Positions 1-11,891 of a stretch of DNA of 64,000 nucleotides are shown in pieces. Both the position numbers and the translations under genes were made by a program. This DNA is from Ailanthus altissimus (Eukaryota > Streptophyta > Magnoliopsida > Sapindales > Simaroubaceae): assembly GCA_946807835.1 (NCBI GenBank), contig OX327693.1:7209501-7273500 (forward strand), given 5' to 3'. Below the pieces are notes generated by a model, which was not told the origin of the DNA, made no database searches, and saw only the letters and a list, made by a program, of their open reading frames with translations. Every line of letters begins with the position of its first letter. Position 1 is the stretch's first letter.

Positions 1-563
1 TTAGAATCAGCTGGTGCTATAGAGTAACCACTATGTGTTAGAAATTCTTTAATTTTACCATACCATGTCCTTGGAGCTTGCTTTAATCCATACAATGCCT
101 TTCTCAATTTACACACAAAATTAGGATGAAATTTGCATTCAAATCCCATTGGTTGAATCATGTAGATCTCTCGATTCAACTCTACATATAGAAAAGCATT
201 CTTCAAGTCCATTTTTCATAATATCCAACTTTTGCTAGCTGCCAGTGCAAGTAGAACTCGTACTGTGGTGATCTTGGCTACTGGACTAAAATTTTCATCA
301 TAATCTAGTCCATACTGTTGAGAAAATCCTCGAGCAACCAACCGAGCTTTATACCTCTCCACCGATACATCAGGACGTCTTTTGATTTTATACACACACT
401 TACAAGATATAAGTTTCACTTTCTTTGGCTTTGACACTAAATCCCAAGTTTGATTTTGCTCCAACGCTATGATTTCTTCTTTCATAGCTTTAATCCATTC
501 AAAGCTCTGTGATGCTTCTTCAAAAGTCTCAGGCTCCTTAATATTTTTCTCTTTTACCATCAT
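1..563 (-). pseudogene. Copia-1 reverse transcriptase, N-terminal part
   Basis: Open frame 216-563 contains the RVT_2 start ([20 protein letters not shown], then [20 protein letters not shown] and [18 protein letters not shown]). After a stop near 213-215 the match continues to base 1 with IYMIQPMGFE and LRKALYGLKQAPRTWY. The YVDD catalytic box would be left of the window. The stop makes it a pseudogene. Confidence 0.92.
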
Positions 564-925
564 AGCTGCATTAGCATATTTAAGATTAGGCTTTCGTATT
601 CTTATTGACCTTCGAGGATGAGATTAAGGGGTTGCAGGTTCTACTCCTTCATATTTGGCCTCCGTTTTGGTTATTGATAGATGCCAGTTTGTCAAGAACT
701 TTGAGTTGTCTCTTACTCAGTGTTGTCATCATTACTTCCATTATCAAGGTCTTCTTGGCTCGGTTGGATTTTAACAATTTGCTTATCAATCTTTTATTGC
801 AGTTGTTTTTCTATTTCTTTTGAATCTAGTAGCTCCTCTTTTTGTGGCGACTATTATAAAGATGTTTCATCAAACACCACATTCTTTGACCTGTAGCACG
901 GCCCACTAGTAGGGTTACAACATTT
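564..925 (-). other. Integrase-RT linker of Copia-1, decayed
   Basis: This corresponds to the variable linker between integrase and RT in copia polyproteins. No continuous frame survives on the minus strand. The short plus-strand frame at 605-823 is hydrophobic chance coding. Confidence 0.6.
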
Positions 926-1723
926 TCATTCTTTGTGCTGGTTATCATATCTAACAAAGATACACCTGATTGCCTTTTTGTCGAATTTGTTTCTCAGGTG
1001 ACTTGGCACAAACACAAAGCATATACAACTAAATACTCGAAAATAACTCACAGTAGGTTTCATATCCCACAACTTCTCAAAGGGTGATATAAACCTCAAC
1101 CTTGGTTGAGGAAGCCTATTAATCACGTGGGCTGCAGTCTTCATTCCTTCGGTCCAAAATCTTTCTGGTACATTTTTTGAGTGCAACATACTTCTACAAA
1201 TCTTTGTAAGATGTCGATTCTTTCTTTCTGTAACACCATTTTGTTGTGGCGTGTTGGCACATGTGAACTGATGTCGTATCTTATTTTTTCAAAAATATTG
1301 TGAGAACTCATCAGAGGTACATTCTCCTCCATTATCTGTGTGGAGACAATGAATCTTTCTTCTAACTTCTCCTTCAATTGTTTTTCTAAATTCTTTGAAC
1401 TTTAAAAAAGTATCCGATTTTTCCTTCATAAAGAAAACCCATACATACCTCGAGAAGTCATCAATAAATGTCACCATGTACCGCATGCCACTAATTGATG
1501 GCTGCTTGATAGGTCCAAACACATCAGAGTGAACCAACTCTAATGACTCCTTAACTTTAAACTTTGACTCCTCATATGGTAGTTGATGTGCCTTGCCGTA
1601 CTGACATCCCACACATACTGTATCCACTCTCACATCAAGTTGAGGTAGACCCTTAAACATTGCCTTGTTCATCATCACTTTTAGCTTATGATAACTTACA
1701 TGTCCCAATCGTGAATGCCACAA
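926..1723 (-). pseudogene. Copia-1 integrase
   Basis: Overlapping open frames at 1289-1723 and 926-1189 encode one integrase broken by a frameshift near 1280-1290. The first carries the His-Cys zinc region ([10 protein letters not shown] and [10 protein letters not shown]), then the catalytic core with HSDVFGPI (first Asp), [13 protein letters not shown] and HTDNGGE (second Asp). The second holds ERFWTEGMKTAAHVINRLP and the post-core region. In copia elements this enzyme inserts the DNA copy. The frameshift disables it. Confidence 0.9.
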
Positions 1724-1945
1724 ATCTACTATCTCATTCTTTCGAGTCTTGTCTACATAAGCTCACTCTACTGATAGTATATAGATCGACTTTAGTCGTC
1801 GTCTTTTTATTGTTGGTATTCTCGTGATTTTTAAATTTTGGTACACCTTAACATCTTGTGGACCAAATAAGACATAGTGCCCAAAAGATGTTAACTGTAA
1901 TACTGACAATAGATTCTTTTTTATGCTAAGGATATGATAGGCATC

Positions 1946-2161
1946 TTAAAGTGTTACCTTGTTAGAACTGTAACGAGGTGCAAGGACTGTGTTACCGATG
2001 TGAGCTATAGGTAATCTTGAGTTATTGGTTGTCACTACCACTCGACCTCCTTTGTACTTAGTCATATCTTGTAACTTTTCCTCGTCACCAGTCATATGAT
2101 TCAAACATCTTGAGTCAACGATCCAATCATTTTCATAGTCAATCCGTCTATGCATTATCAC
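1946..2161 (-). pseudogene. Copia-1 protease region
   Basis: The open stretch contains WIVDSRCLNHMTGD, the copia aspartic protease active-site region. Family members usually have D-S-G; here Gly is replaced by Arg. That change and the surrounding frameshifts mark it as dead. It lies between gag and the integrase, as expected. Confidence 0.8.
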
Positions 2162-2169
2162 TGAGAGTG

Positions 2170-3108
2170 ATAGGTCTTTTTCCTTTATAGCGACAGACGC
2201 TTCAACATCTCACTCATCTTCACTTTTTCTTTCTGAGTTTGATGTGGTAGCATTACCCTCAGCGGACCTTTTCTTGGACCAACAATCGTTTGCCATATGT
2301 CATATTTTTTCATAATTGTAGTATTTTCCTTCAAACTTTTTCTTTTAGTTAGACTGTTTACTATTGCCGCGAGTCCTCTATACTCCCCCTGTCTGTGAGC
2401 TACCTTCTTGGGTATGACTCTTTATCTTGTCATGATCTCTTTTAGATCCTTTACCAGTACGTCGTTTAAATCGACTTTTTCTTTTGTTGATGTAGAGTGC
2501 TTCTCCATCGCCTTTTAAAGAGACCTCGCCCATTTGCTTGGCAATCGCTTCTTGATCAGCAAGCAAAATTTTAAATTCAATGAGAGATGGTTGGGTTGGC
2601 CAGCCTTATACAACAGTAGCAAAACTTCTAAACTCAGGCCTCAAACCATGGATGATAATTCTTTTCATTCTAGTTTCAGCAATAACAACAGCAGGATCTA
2701 ACTCAAATATTTCATGATACAAGGACTTTACCTTTGTGAAGTATTAGTTGATCTTCATGTTGCGTTGTGCAATTGACAACAATTCATTCTCTAGAAGCTG
2801 TAGTTGCGTGTTGTTTTTCTTTGAAAAAAGTGATGCAAAAGTGTCACACGCTTTTTTTGGCGTCTTAGCCTCCTTTATGTGCTCTAACATTTCTTCTTCA
2901 ACTGTGATCTTAATGGAGAACATAGCCTTATCAATTTTTACCTTCCACTTCTTTAAAGTGGCTTCGTCTGTTGGTTGCTAACTTTATTCCCGCCAACGAC
3001 CTCTCAAAGATCTTGGCCTTGAAGGTAAGACTCTATCAACGTCGCCCATGTATTATAATTTTGGTTGTTGAGCTTCTTGATTCCTCCAACGACTTGAAGG
3101 TTACCCAT
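2170..3108 (-). pseudogene. Copia-1 gag
   Basis: Translation from the ATG at 3106-3108 gives a gag start (MGNLQVVGGIKKLNNQNYNT) followed by the UBN2-type gag region. It would form the particle that packages element RNA. An in-frame TAA interrupts it near 2742 (after MKIN). The zinc knuckle around 2270-2330 is degraded: the first two Cys positions of the CCHC motif read Tyr. The protease follows downstream with frame shifts. Gag cannot be made intact from this copy. Confidence 0.85.
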
Positions 3109-3310
3109 CGTGTTGGCAGTACCTCAGTAATACCAAACAAGTTTTGTTAACAAACTTGCAGAGTCACAGACTACTCACGACACACAGAAGCTCACTCACT
3201 CACAATTTCTAGAAACCCTTTTTGATGTGGAAGATCAGTCAAAACTGTAACCACAGAGCATACTCAGAGTTCTTAGAAATCCTATAACTTGAGCAGTCCC
3301 AGACAGTCCC

Positions 3311-3322
3311 GCTCTGATACCA
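3311..3322 (-). other. Primer-binding site of Copia-1
   Basis: The minus strand reads TGGTATCAGAGC, the classic plant copia primer site complementary to the 3' end of initiator tRNA-Met. It sits directly inside the 5' LTR. Confidence 0.9.
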
Positions 3323-3324
3323 AT

Positions 3325-3596
3325 TGTTGGGAATAATGGAGCACAAATGAAACACTTTTATTAATACAACAAACCCAAAACTTACAATACAAATTTTAGA
3401 AAGTGACTCTTTCTCACTTATAACACAACACTCACAACTCAACACTTACACACTATTTGTTGAGCTTATTATTTACTCAACTCTCAAACACACTAAACTC
3501 TCAACAATTGATCAAATACTTGATCAACTCTTTATTCTTAACTTACTGACATGCAAAACTAAATGAGGGATGAGATATTTACACTTAATTTCAACA
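3325..3596 (-). repeat. 5' LTR of Copia-1
   Basis: The 272-bp block starts TGTTG and ends CAACA, a perfect 5-bp terminal inverted repeat. It lies two bases beyond the primer-binding site, as expected for an LTR. The partner LTR is outside the window, so the right boundary rests on the terminal repeat only. Confidence 0.8.
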
Positions 3597-3840
3597 AATC
3601 AAAACTTCACAAATAAAATAATATAAAAATTTATTAATCACATAAGTTTATAATAACTATCTCCTTAATTATTAACTTTAAAATATCTTATTTAATCTAG
3701 AAATTTCAAGAATTGAGCTTGTAAATATTTAGGCTAAATCTTAAATTTGGTATTGTAATTAACTTCATTTGGTGTTATAATTTTAACATTTGATTGGTCT
3801 CAAAAAGTGTCAATATGTTAGACAGAAAAGTTGCTATTGA
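3597..3840. other. AT-rich spacer
   Basis: AT-rich sequence between the Copia-1 LTR and the LINE relic. I see no gene, RNA or clear repeat. Confidence 0.6.
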
Positions 3841-4520
3841 TTGGGCTAAGGCTGGACATTGCTAAGGCTTTTGATACGGATTGGAATTTTTTGTTTATGT
3901 TTTGAATAAATTCGGCTTCCATTGTACTTTTGTTGCTTGGTTCTCCATTATCCTTCGGTCGGTTAAGCTCTCAATCTTGATTAATAAGGTACGTAAGGGT
4001 TATTTTTCTCGCAGCAATGGGGTTTTGAAGGGGATCCATTGTCTCAGCTTTTGTCTTGTATTGCAGAAGAGGTGTTAAGCAGGGACATTTAGGATCTAGA
4101 TCACAGGATAGTTATACCTATCTCTTCTCCGCGAGGCTGTCATCCTGTTACCCATTTACTCTACGCCGATGACAGTTTCTTATTTTGCCGGTGTGATCAT
4201 CTAACTGTCTCTAGTTTGATGCATTTTTGGAGACTTATGGCTCAGCTTCGGGCATGAAAGCGTTAAATCTACCCATAAAAGGATCGACAACCACTGATGT
4301 AATTACCAAATTTATCATGAAATGCACAATGTTTAAGCTGATTTTTCTGGTCCTCTTGAGTTGGGATGGCCTTTAGTTTTCGAAAAAGGCCCATGTCTTT
4401 GTATTTCATTCAGATCTTTTCTGCTAGTGTGTTAATTGGAATCAAAGATTTAAACACGTATCTAAAATGCTTGTCATTTCTATTGTCTTCCCTTGTGGAA
4501 GGCTATTTGTATCCTTTTTT
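3841..4520 (+). pseudogene. LINE-1: decayed L1-like reverse transcriptase fragment
   Basis: Plus-strand translation, with frame changes, recovers non-LTR RT signatures in order: DIAKAFDTDWNFLF near 3855-3900, GVLKGDPLSQLLSCIAEEV near 4020-4075, YADDS near 4162-4176, then GSASGMK near 4240. The frame at 4366-4520 (RKRPMSLYFIQIF) resembles the segment that follows the RT core. The first YADD Asp pair is kept, but frameshifts abolish function. No endonuclease or 3' tail is seen, so it is an internal fragment. Confidence 0.8.
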
Positions 4521-4619
4521 TTTTTTATGTCCCGACATTCCTCCAAGTTATGATTATAGAGGTCTCCTTTACTATCACGGCATCATCCTCTTCCTCCTGG
4601 ATTGATTACTCTTATTTTT

Positions 4620-5080
4620 GGCTAATCATTTCAAAGAAAGTAAAACTCTTTCAAACCATCTATCGGTAGTAAAAGGTAGAAATCTTCATTGCCTTTTGAT
4701 ATACTTGGATAACAATCTCCATATAATAGCTTCCAATTTAACTTAGCCTTTATATAGTTGAATCTATTAAGGAAACTCTTGATCGTCTCACTTTCTCGTT
4801 ATTTTATGAAAAAAATAGATTTGATGTAGTCTTCCTTCTCTTTCTGTTCTACATGTATTGAACTATAAATTAGTGGATAGGTCATCATAGGAAGTCATCG
4901 AGTTTTCGTTTAAATTATGAAACCACACCTGTGATGCTTCCTTTAGATTTAAGAGGAATGTGATGCATTTAAGAGACCCATTGTCCGCATGCATAAGCAT
5001 TTTTCGTGTTGAAATGGAAGAGGTACCCCGACGACTCTCCAAATCTATCCTACATTTGAATGTTTGGAATAAAAAAATTT
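4620..5080 (-). pseudogene. Ty3/gypsy gag relic
   Basis: Minus-strand reading gives CITFLLNLKEASQVWFHNL and then MTSYDDLSTNL. This matches the plant gypsy gag pattern in which hydrophobic and Ala residues precede a WF motif and a short helix. Further downstream (4870-4620) the homologous frame continues with stops and shifts. No protease or RT follows, so it is an isolated gag fragment. The gypsy assignment rests on the WF motif context only. Confidence 0.6.
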
Positions 5081-6739
5081 GTAATCCTTTGGAGCCATAT
5101 TGCAGTGCACGTGGCTTTAAGGCTTTAATTTGAAGAATACCAAATAAAAGATAATTTGAGCATTGCTTGCTGTGATTTCATTTTCACATAGTATTATAGT
5201 GCTCTTGATGCTATTAAAAAGTTTATTTCTAATAATAATAATAATAAATTCTCAAAACTACAGCTTTAGTTAATCTTATGATGTATTTGAATTTACATAG
5301 TTTCACGCATTTTTTTGGTTTTCTGTTTTTAGAATTTAAAAAAAAAAATTATAATATGTTTAATGCATATGTTGAAGGGTAAGACTTGTTATGTTTCCTT
5401 ATTTGGTGTACTTGTTTTTCGTTTTAATTTATTAATAAATGTTTTCCTTTAGTCTGAAATTAGTTTAAAAAAAAAAGATAATTAATTATTATATTAAAAA
5501 ATAAACTTGCTTACAAAAATTAATTAATTAATTCTATAAAGGATAATTAATTATTACACCCTCGTCACTAAGGTACTGAGAAAAGGACTTAAACTCTTCA
5601 CCCCAATTAAATTGACAACTTTTATATTGAACTCCAATCGTTCTTCAACTTGATTTTTATTAAGTTGGGTTATTTCCTATGAAGTTAAAAGCTTTAACTT
5701 CATAGGAAATAACCAATTATCTCTAGTACAATCATTCATAAAATTGAGAAAGTATTTGTATTCTTCCTTAATTTTTATAGATATAGATCTTCACACATCT
5801 GTATAAAGAATTTCAAGAAGTTTTTTTTAGATCTAATGCCAACACAAGAGTAATGTAGTTTATGCATATTTCCCATCTGTTACGCATCATAAAATTCAAG
5901 CTTAAATTCTCTATTACTATGAACAATTTCTAAGAGTTAATTACAAATTGTAATACTGAATTACAAACAATAGAAGTTGGATCAGTTGCACACGTGGACT
6001 TCAATTGCATTGTTAAAGTGATAAGTGGCTGAATACTTAATTAAATAAAGGGTTTAGTTATTTCCAAATTGATCTTGATTGGTTCTCATGGGCAGCTGAA
6101 ATTGCTTTATAAGGGAACTTCATTTTTCGGCGTGCAGCAAAATTGAGAAGGAAAATAATAATAATATTTAAAGAGAAGAATGCCTTTTGTATTAGTGGCA
6201 TAAGCAGTGGCATTCTTGGATTGGTTATGTGGGCGGCTACTTTAACTATAAAAGGGAAGCAAATTTCTTCATTTGCTCAAATTGAAGCCGAGAGGCAGGG
6301 TAGAAGCAAAGTAAGAGAAAAAAAAGAAAGAAAAGAAGAGAGCCAATAGAATAATAGAAATGAAAATTAAAAGAGTAATAAAAGAAATGAGTTGGGTAGT
6401 TAGATTTGTAATGACTGTGGATAATAGTTTTATAGAATATTGATGTTTTAATTTTTATGATTTATATTAGTATTATAATATATTTTTATATTTTATGATA
6501 TAAAAAGAGTATTGATAGTTGGTAGATTTCAAATTTTAGATTTAATTTAAAATTAATGTATTTTTGTGAGTGAATAATTATATATATATTTATATATTTT
6601 CAATACAATAATTATAATTTGACTACATCTTACCAGATTTATTTTGTTCATAATTTATGTTTAGATAAATAAATATTTATACTAATTAGTATATTTAACA
6701 ATGTTTTTAATAATTTATTATAGTATAACTTATGATTAC
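5081..6739. other. Intergenic AT-rich stretch
   Basis: Mostly AT-rich sequence without a recognised gene. It holds the perfect hairpin at 5668-5714. It also holds a 68-codon plus-strand frame (6143-6349) whose product has one hydrophobic segment (ISSGILGLVMWAATLTI) and a basic tail. That frame shows no family signature, and I do not call it a gene. Confidence 0.5.
5668..5714. repeat. Perfect 22-bp inverted repeat (hairpin) with 3-nt loop
   Basis: Arms 5668-5689 and 5693-5714 are exact reverse complements separated by AGC; the arm begins GGTTATTTCC. The stem is long for chance in this composition. It could be a foldback relic, a small-RNA hairpin or a replication-slippage product. No terminal inverted repeat or target duplication was found around it. 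Confidence 0.9.
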
Positions 6740-6956
6740 TAAGAGAAATATAAACTGTGTATATTTCACTATGAATCTCAGTACAATAGAGTTTTTATAT
6801 ATGCTATGACCTATTGCAAAATAGGAAAATAAAACTATACATGGAAAGAAATAATTACATATTATAAAATATAAGAATATTATATTATTAATATAATTGA
6901 TTTACTAAATTAAAATATATTAATAATATAATATTAATGATAATATTACATTAATA
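6740..6956 (-). repeat. 3' LTR of Copia-2
   Basis: Aligns end to end with 11892-12108. Immediately inside it (6957-6968) the minus strand reads TTTGAGGGGGGA, a polypurine tract of the kind that primes plus-strand synthesis next to a 3' LTR. The outer end reads TA where the partner has TG. Confidence 0.9.
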
Positions 6957-7007
6957 TCCCCCCTCAAACTCAAGACGGTGGAGTTGAAGCAAGTTTGAAT
7001 TTGGAGA

Positions 7008-8877
7008 CTAGAGTTTGGAAACGACCAGGAAATGAAGATTTGGTGAAAATATCAGCAGGTTGATATTCAGAAGAGATGAAGTGTAGAGTAACTGTTCCCT
7101 GAGAAACATGTTGCCGAATAAAGTGACAATCTGTTTCAATGTGCTTAGTTCATTTATGAAAAACATCATTGTGAGCAATTTGAATGGCACTCTGATTGTC
7201 ACAATAAAGAGGTGTAGAACCAGTGTGAGAAATACCCATATCTTCAAAAAGCCAGCGAAGCCAAACAATTTCTTGGGTAGCATCAGCAAGAGCACAGTAC
7301 TCAGCTTCAGTACTCGAGCGAGCAGTAGCTGTCTGTTTTTTACTTTTCCAGGAAAGAAGAGAATCACCCAAGAAAAGACAAAATTCAGTAGTTGATCGTC
7401 GATCCGTAGAATCACCCGCCCAATTCGCATCAGCATAAGCTCGTAATATAAGAGGAGAATGAGCTAAAAAATGGAGACCGTGAAAAAGTGTACCTTTGAG
7501 ATAGCGCAAAATATGAAGAACTACTGCATAATGAGATGTACGAGGAGCAGCCATAAACTGACTGACAACATGAACAGCATGAGCAATGTCTGGACGAGTG
7601 AATGTAAGGTAGACCAAACTACCAACCAACTAACGATAGAGGGTAGTATCATTAAGAAGAGTACCGTCAGAGGATCGGAGTTTAGCATTAGGCTCTAGAA
7701 GAGTGGAGGCAATCTTACTGTCTGTCAACCCAGCTTTTGCAAGAAGATCAGATGCATATTTAGCCTGAGAGAGATAATACCCAGTAGAGTCGGATAGTAC
7801 TTCAAGACCAAGAAAATAACTAAGGTTGCCAAGATCTTTCATCTCGAAATGTTGTTGAAGAAAGTCATTGAGATTAGAGATACCAATAAGATCATCAACC
7901 GTGATAATCATATCATCAACATAAAGAAGTAGTAAAACACAACCACGATCTGTTCTGCGAATGAAAAGGGCTGAGTCATAGGGGTTGGATTGAAAATCAT
8001 GTTGAGAAATGGTACTACTGAATTTTGCAAACCAGGCACGAGGAGCTTGTTTTAGGCCATACAAGGCTTGACGAAGCTTGCAGACTGTGCCAGGTGGATA
8101 TGGATAACTGGGAGGAGGCTTCATATAGACTTCTTTGGAAAGATCACTATTAAGAAAAACATTTTTCACATCCATCTGAAATAATATCCAACCATGAGCT
8201 GCAGCAATAGCTAATAAACTCCGAACAGAAGTAAGACGAGCAACAGAGGCAAAGGTTTCTTCATAATCAATGCCATATTCTTGAGTAAATCCTTTTGCAA
8301 CAAGACGAGCTTTATATCGCTCAATGGATCCATCAGACTTTGTCTTAATCTTGTATATCCATTTACAACCAATAGCAGTTTTATTGGGTGGAAGAGGAAT
8401 AAAATTCCAAGTGTGCGATTTCTCAAGAGCCTGTAATTCTTCTGTCATTGCTTTCTGCCAAACAGGGTTAGCACTAGCCTCGGAATAGGATTGGGGTTCA
8501 TATAATGAAAGGGTAATGGAAAAACAGTGATAATCACGAAGTTTAATAGGAAGCTCTCTTACCCAAGAAGAACGGCGGAGATAGGGTGTAGGAGAGGTCT
8601 CAGAGATGTCGAGAGCAGATCCTTCAGACAAGATGGGAGGCTCAGAAGCAGGCATTGTATCAGCAGGATCACCTATATGAAACTCAGATGAAGTATCAGG
8701 AAACAAGTCAATAGTATTGTTAGTGAAAAATTGAGAAGCTGATGGAGACACTGAGTGAAAGTTTGACACAGAGGAGAACATTATATGTTCAAGAAATATG
8801 ACATGAAGAGAGATGCGAAGACGTTTAGAGATGAGATTCCAACACTTATAACCTTTATATTCTATCTCGTATCCCAA
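7008..8877 (-). pseudogene. Copia-2 reverse transcriptase and RNase H
   Basis: Frame 7630-8877 contains the RVT_2 domain in order: WQKAMTEELQALEKSHTWNF, YKARLVAKGFTQEYGIDYEE, the palm box YVDDMIITVDD with both Asp present, and YFLGLEV. After a stop near 7630 the RNase H domain follows at 7150-7629 (VGSLVYLTFTRPDIAHAV, AYADANWAGDSTDRRSTTEF, SSTEAEYCAL, YCDNQSAIQIAHN). A further shift leads into 7008-7150. The catalytic motifs survive but the reading frame does not. Confidence 0.93.
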
Positions 8878-9075
8878 AAAGCAACACAGTCGTGTGCGTG
8901 GTTCAAGTTTAATATGTTCATGTTTTTGAAGTAGAATAAAACAAACACAACTAAAAACTTTAAGGAGATTATAATTAAGAGGGATTCCATATAAACGTTC
9001 ATATGGTGACTTGTTCTCAATAATAGGAGAAGGAACACGATTGATTGTATAGACAGCAGTTAAAGCAGCTTTACC

Positions 9076-10512
9076 CTAGAATTGTTCAGGACAAGAAGCA
9101 GAGATGAGAAGAGCACGAACTGTATCGAGAATATGCCTGTGTTTTTGTTCGGCTCTCCCATTCTGCTGAGACATACCAGGACAAGATCTTTGACAAATAG
9201 TACCATGTTCCTGTAAAAGATTTAGAAAATTAGAATCTCTATATTCCATGGCATTATTTGTGCGAAAGATCTTAATGGAACAAAAAAATTGTGTTTTAAT
9301 CATTTGAGCAAAATCACGATAAATTTTGGTAAGTTCTGATCTCTGTTTCATAAGAAACAACCATGTATATCGAGAATAATTATCAACAAAAATAACAAAA
9401 TATCGAGATTCGCCTATAGTAGCATTAGGAGATGGTCCCCAAATATGAGAGTGTATAAGATCAAAATGAGCATGCGAAACAGAAGTACTATTATTAAAAG
9501 GCAAAACTGGTTGTTTTGCTAAAGGACAAATCAAACAATCATCTTTATTATCAGAAATATGTCCTAAACAACCACTAGATACTAAAGAACAAATACGACT
9601 TATTGAAGCATAACCCAAACGAGAATGCCAGAGATGTAGTGATGATACTAAGGAAGTAGATGCAGCAGACGAAGAAGGTGAAGATGGCAAATGTAAAGAG
9701 ATGAGCTCATATAGACGACCTACTTTACGGCTTGTCTCAAGTGTCCGACCTGTCTTCGAATCCTGCACATAACACCCAGAGGTAGTAAATAAAACGTTAA
9801 GACCAAGTTCACAAATTTGACCGACAGATAAAAGATTTAATGTGAGCTTAGGTATAAAAAAAGTATCAGATAAGGAAAGATTAGAGCATGACACCTGACC
9901 AATATGACTAACATTCATGAAAGAGCCATTGGCAGTTTGAATAGAAGGTAAATAGGAAGCATGGGATTTTGAAGAGAAAAGAGTGGAATCAGAAGTCATA
10001 TGATTGCAACATGCAGAATCAAAATACCAATAATTACCTGAAAGAACAGAAGAAACAGTAATGGAAGGGTTACCAGAGTTTGATAGAAGTTGACGAAATA
10101 AAGATTCAAGATCACTGGTTAGGTTAGAAGAAGAGTTGGCAGTATCTGAGGCAGCAGTAGCATCAGAGAATGATCGAGGCCTTGTAGAAGTAGCACCCTG
10201 AGGTTGTTTGCTTTTAGAATAATCTCTTTCAAAATGACCTGGTCCAATTTTCTGATATTTTCTGCATTTACGTGTTGGACAATTGAGAACTGAATGTCCA
10301 GATAAGTGGCAATAATTACACGTCTTATATTGAGTGGAGCTGTTAGATTTATGTTGCGGGGTGGCAAGTACTGTATCTGTACGAACTTGTTGAAGAGTAG
10401 CAAACCTTATTTCTTCAGAGATGAGATCAGCAATGGCTTGATCCAAAATGGGTAAAGGCCTCCGATGAAGTAAAGAGGCACGAGTGGATTCAAACTTATC
10501 TTGCAGAGCCAT
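9076..10512 (-). pseudogene. Copia-2 gag C-terminus, protease and integrase
   Basis: One 478-codon open stretch holds a complete CCHC knuckle (CNYCHLSGHSVLNC), the protease region (YWYFDSACCNHMTSD, where D-S-G has become D-S-A), the integrase zinc region (HLWHSRLGYAS, second His replaced by Tyr) and the integrase core. In the core the usual first Asp is His (HFDLIHSHIWGP) and the second is Asn (FRTNNAMEY). The Glu before KHRHI remains. The stretch is open by chance preservation, but protease and integrase are predicted dead. Confidence 0.9.
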
Positions 10513-10598
10513 GAGAAACTGAACTAAACGTTGATGATCTCGATAGACAATAAAGGCTTGAGCATCATCGTTATTCTTCTAAATTGGTTCTGAAAGAG

Positions 10599-11055
10599 TT
10601 AATTGATCCCAAATAAACTGCATTTGAGAATGAAAATCAGCAATGGATTGCCCTGGTTCTTGTCGAAGATGATGCAAATTTTGTAAGAGTTGATATTGAT
10701 AAGAGAGATCTGTGGCGGTGTAGCGACGTGCAAGAAAATCCCAAAGTGATTTGGCAGTATCAAATCGACCATAATGAAGACTGACGGATGGAGTGGATGT
10801 ATTACGAAACCATGTAATAATCTGATGATTTTTATTATCTCAATCATCTAATCTGTCGATGAAAGCCTCCGGACTCTCATTATCCCGCTGTTGGAGTAAA
10901 TTAATATCACCAGTAATATAGCACCAAAGTCTCCTGCCTTTAAGAAAACTACACATAACTTGTGCCCATAAAACATAATTATGTTCGTCAAGGATAACGT
11001 GAATAGGTTGAGAAATATCAGATTTATCTATTGAAAAAATAATCTCCCTCTTCAA
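10599..11055 (-). pseudogene. Copia-2 gag N-terminal part
   Basis: Frame 10840-11055 encodes a typical gag start (HVILDEHNYVLWAQVMCSFL, then KGRRLWCYITGD). The homologous reading continues through 10599-10847 with frame changes before joining the knuckle-containing frame. It would be the particle protein. The frameshifts disable it. Confidence 0.85.
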
Positions 11056-11059
11056 TTTT

Positions 11060-11879
11060 TAATAATTGCAATTTGACCATAATATTTTTTATAATTAAAA
11101 ATTAACCCTTAAAGTTTCTTAAAATTTTAAAATGACCCCTAAAGAATATAATAATTACAAATCAACCCCTAAATTTTTTAAAAATTATAAAATGACCCCT
11201 AAAAATTATGATAATTTTAAAATAGCCTCAAAACTATTGAAAATTTCAAAAATGACCCAAAAGAATAGAAAATTATGATCTGACCCTAAAATTTTAAAAA
11301 GTTTGCAAACAGACCCTTAATAGGAAACAGAAACTGATGGTGGAGCGTGCGGCCTGATCCGACCTCCGATTGTCGTAAGGTCGGTGGTGTTTGAACTGTC
11401 GGTGACTGAGGATGCTTTCTGTCACAGAGGTGTCGGTCACATCGTCGTATAACGGTCGACATCTGAAGTGAAAAAGACCGGCGGCAGTGGTGTTTCGGTG
11501 ACGCGTGCGGCGGTGCCGGTTCTCTGATTGGCGCGTCATCGACGACATTGAAACGATTGGAGTAGTCTGAGTTGTTTGAAGTGAGCGGTGGCTATCACGT
11601 CGCCGTAGAACGGTCGGGATCTGAAGTGAAAATAACCGACGGCAGTGATGTTTCGGCGGCGCGTGGAGCTAGTTTCGATCGCCGATTGGCGCGTTGTCGA
11701 CGACGTTGAAACCGACGGAGTATTCTGAGTAGTCTGAGGTGGGCGGTGGCAATCACGGCACACTTTCGGAGTTTTTCGGCGACTTTTCAAAAGAATTCCA
11801 ATAGATTTTGACGAGTTTTTTTCTTTTAAAAAAATTCCATCAAATTTTCGGCTAAACAAAGTGACAGTGAAGAAATTTG
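11060..11879 (-). other. Long untranslated leader of Copia-2 with GC-rich tandem repeat
   Basis: The 0.8 kb between primer site and gag has two parts. At 11090-11300 a motif like AAATGACCCCTAAA recurs about five times in degenerate form. At 11320-11760 the base composition turns GC-rich. There an imperfect unit of about 155 bp is repeated (for example CGTCGTATAACGGTCGAC near 11443 and CGTCGCCGTAGAACGGTCGG near 11598). The short frames at 11294-11892 come from this repeat and resemble no protein. Confidence 0.75.
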
Positions 11880-11891
11880 GCTCTGATACCA

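Larger units (their letters stand above)
1..3596 (-). mobile_element. Copia-1: Ty1/copia LTR retrotransposon, left end outside window
   Basis: Read on the minus strand the order is 5' LTR (3596-3325), tRNA-Met-type primer site (3322-3311), gag, protease, integrase and reverse transcriptase. This order, with integrase before RT, defines Ty1/copia. The RT runs off the window start, so the rest of pol and the 3' LTR are not seen. Several stops and frame changes break the polyprotein, so the copy is inactive. The motif style resembles TNT1/Tork-like plant elements. Confidence 0.93.

Noticed and set aside
6143..6349. 68-codon frame with one hydrophobic segment
   Set aside because: No family signature or neighbouring exons; the length is compatible with chance.
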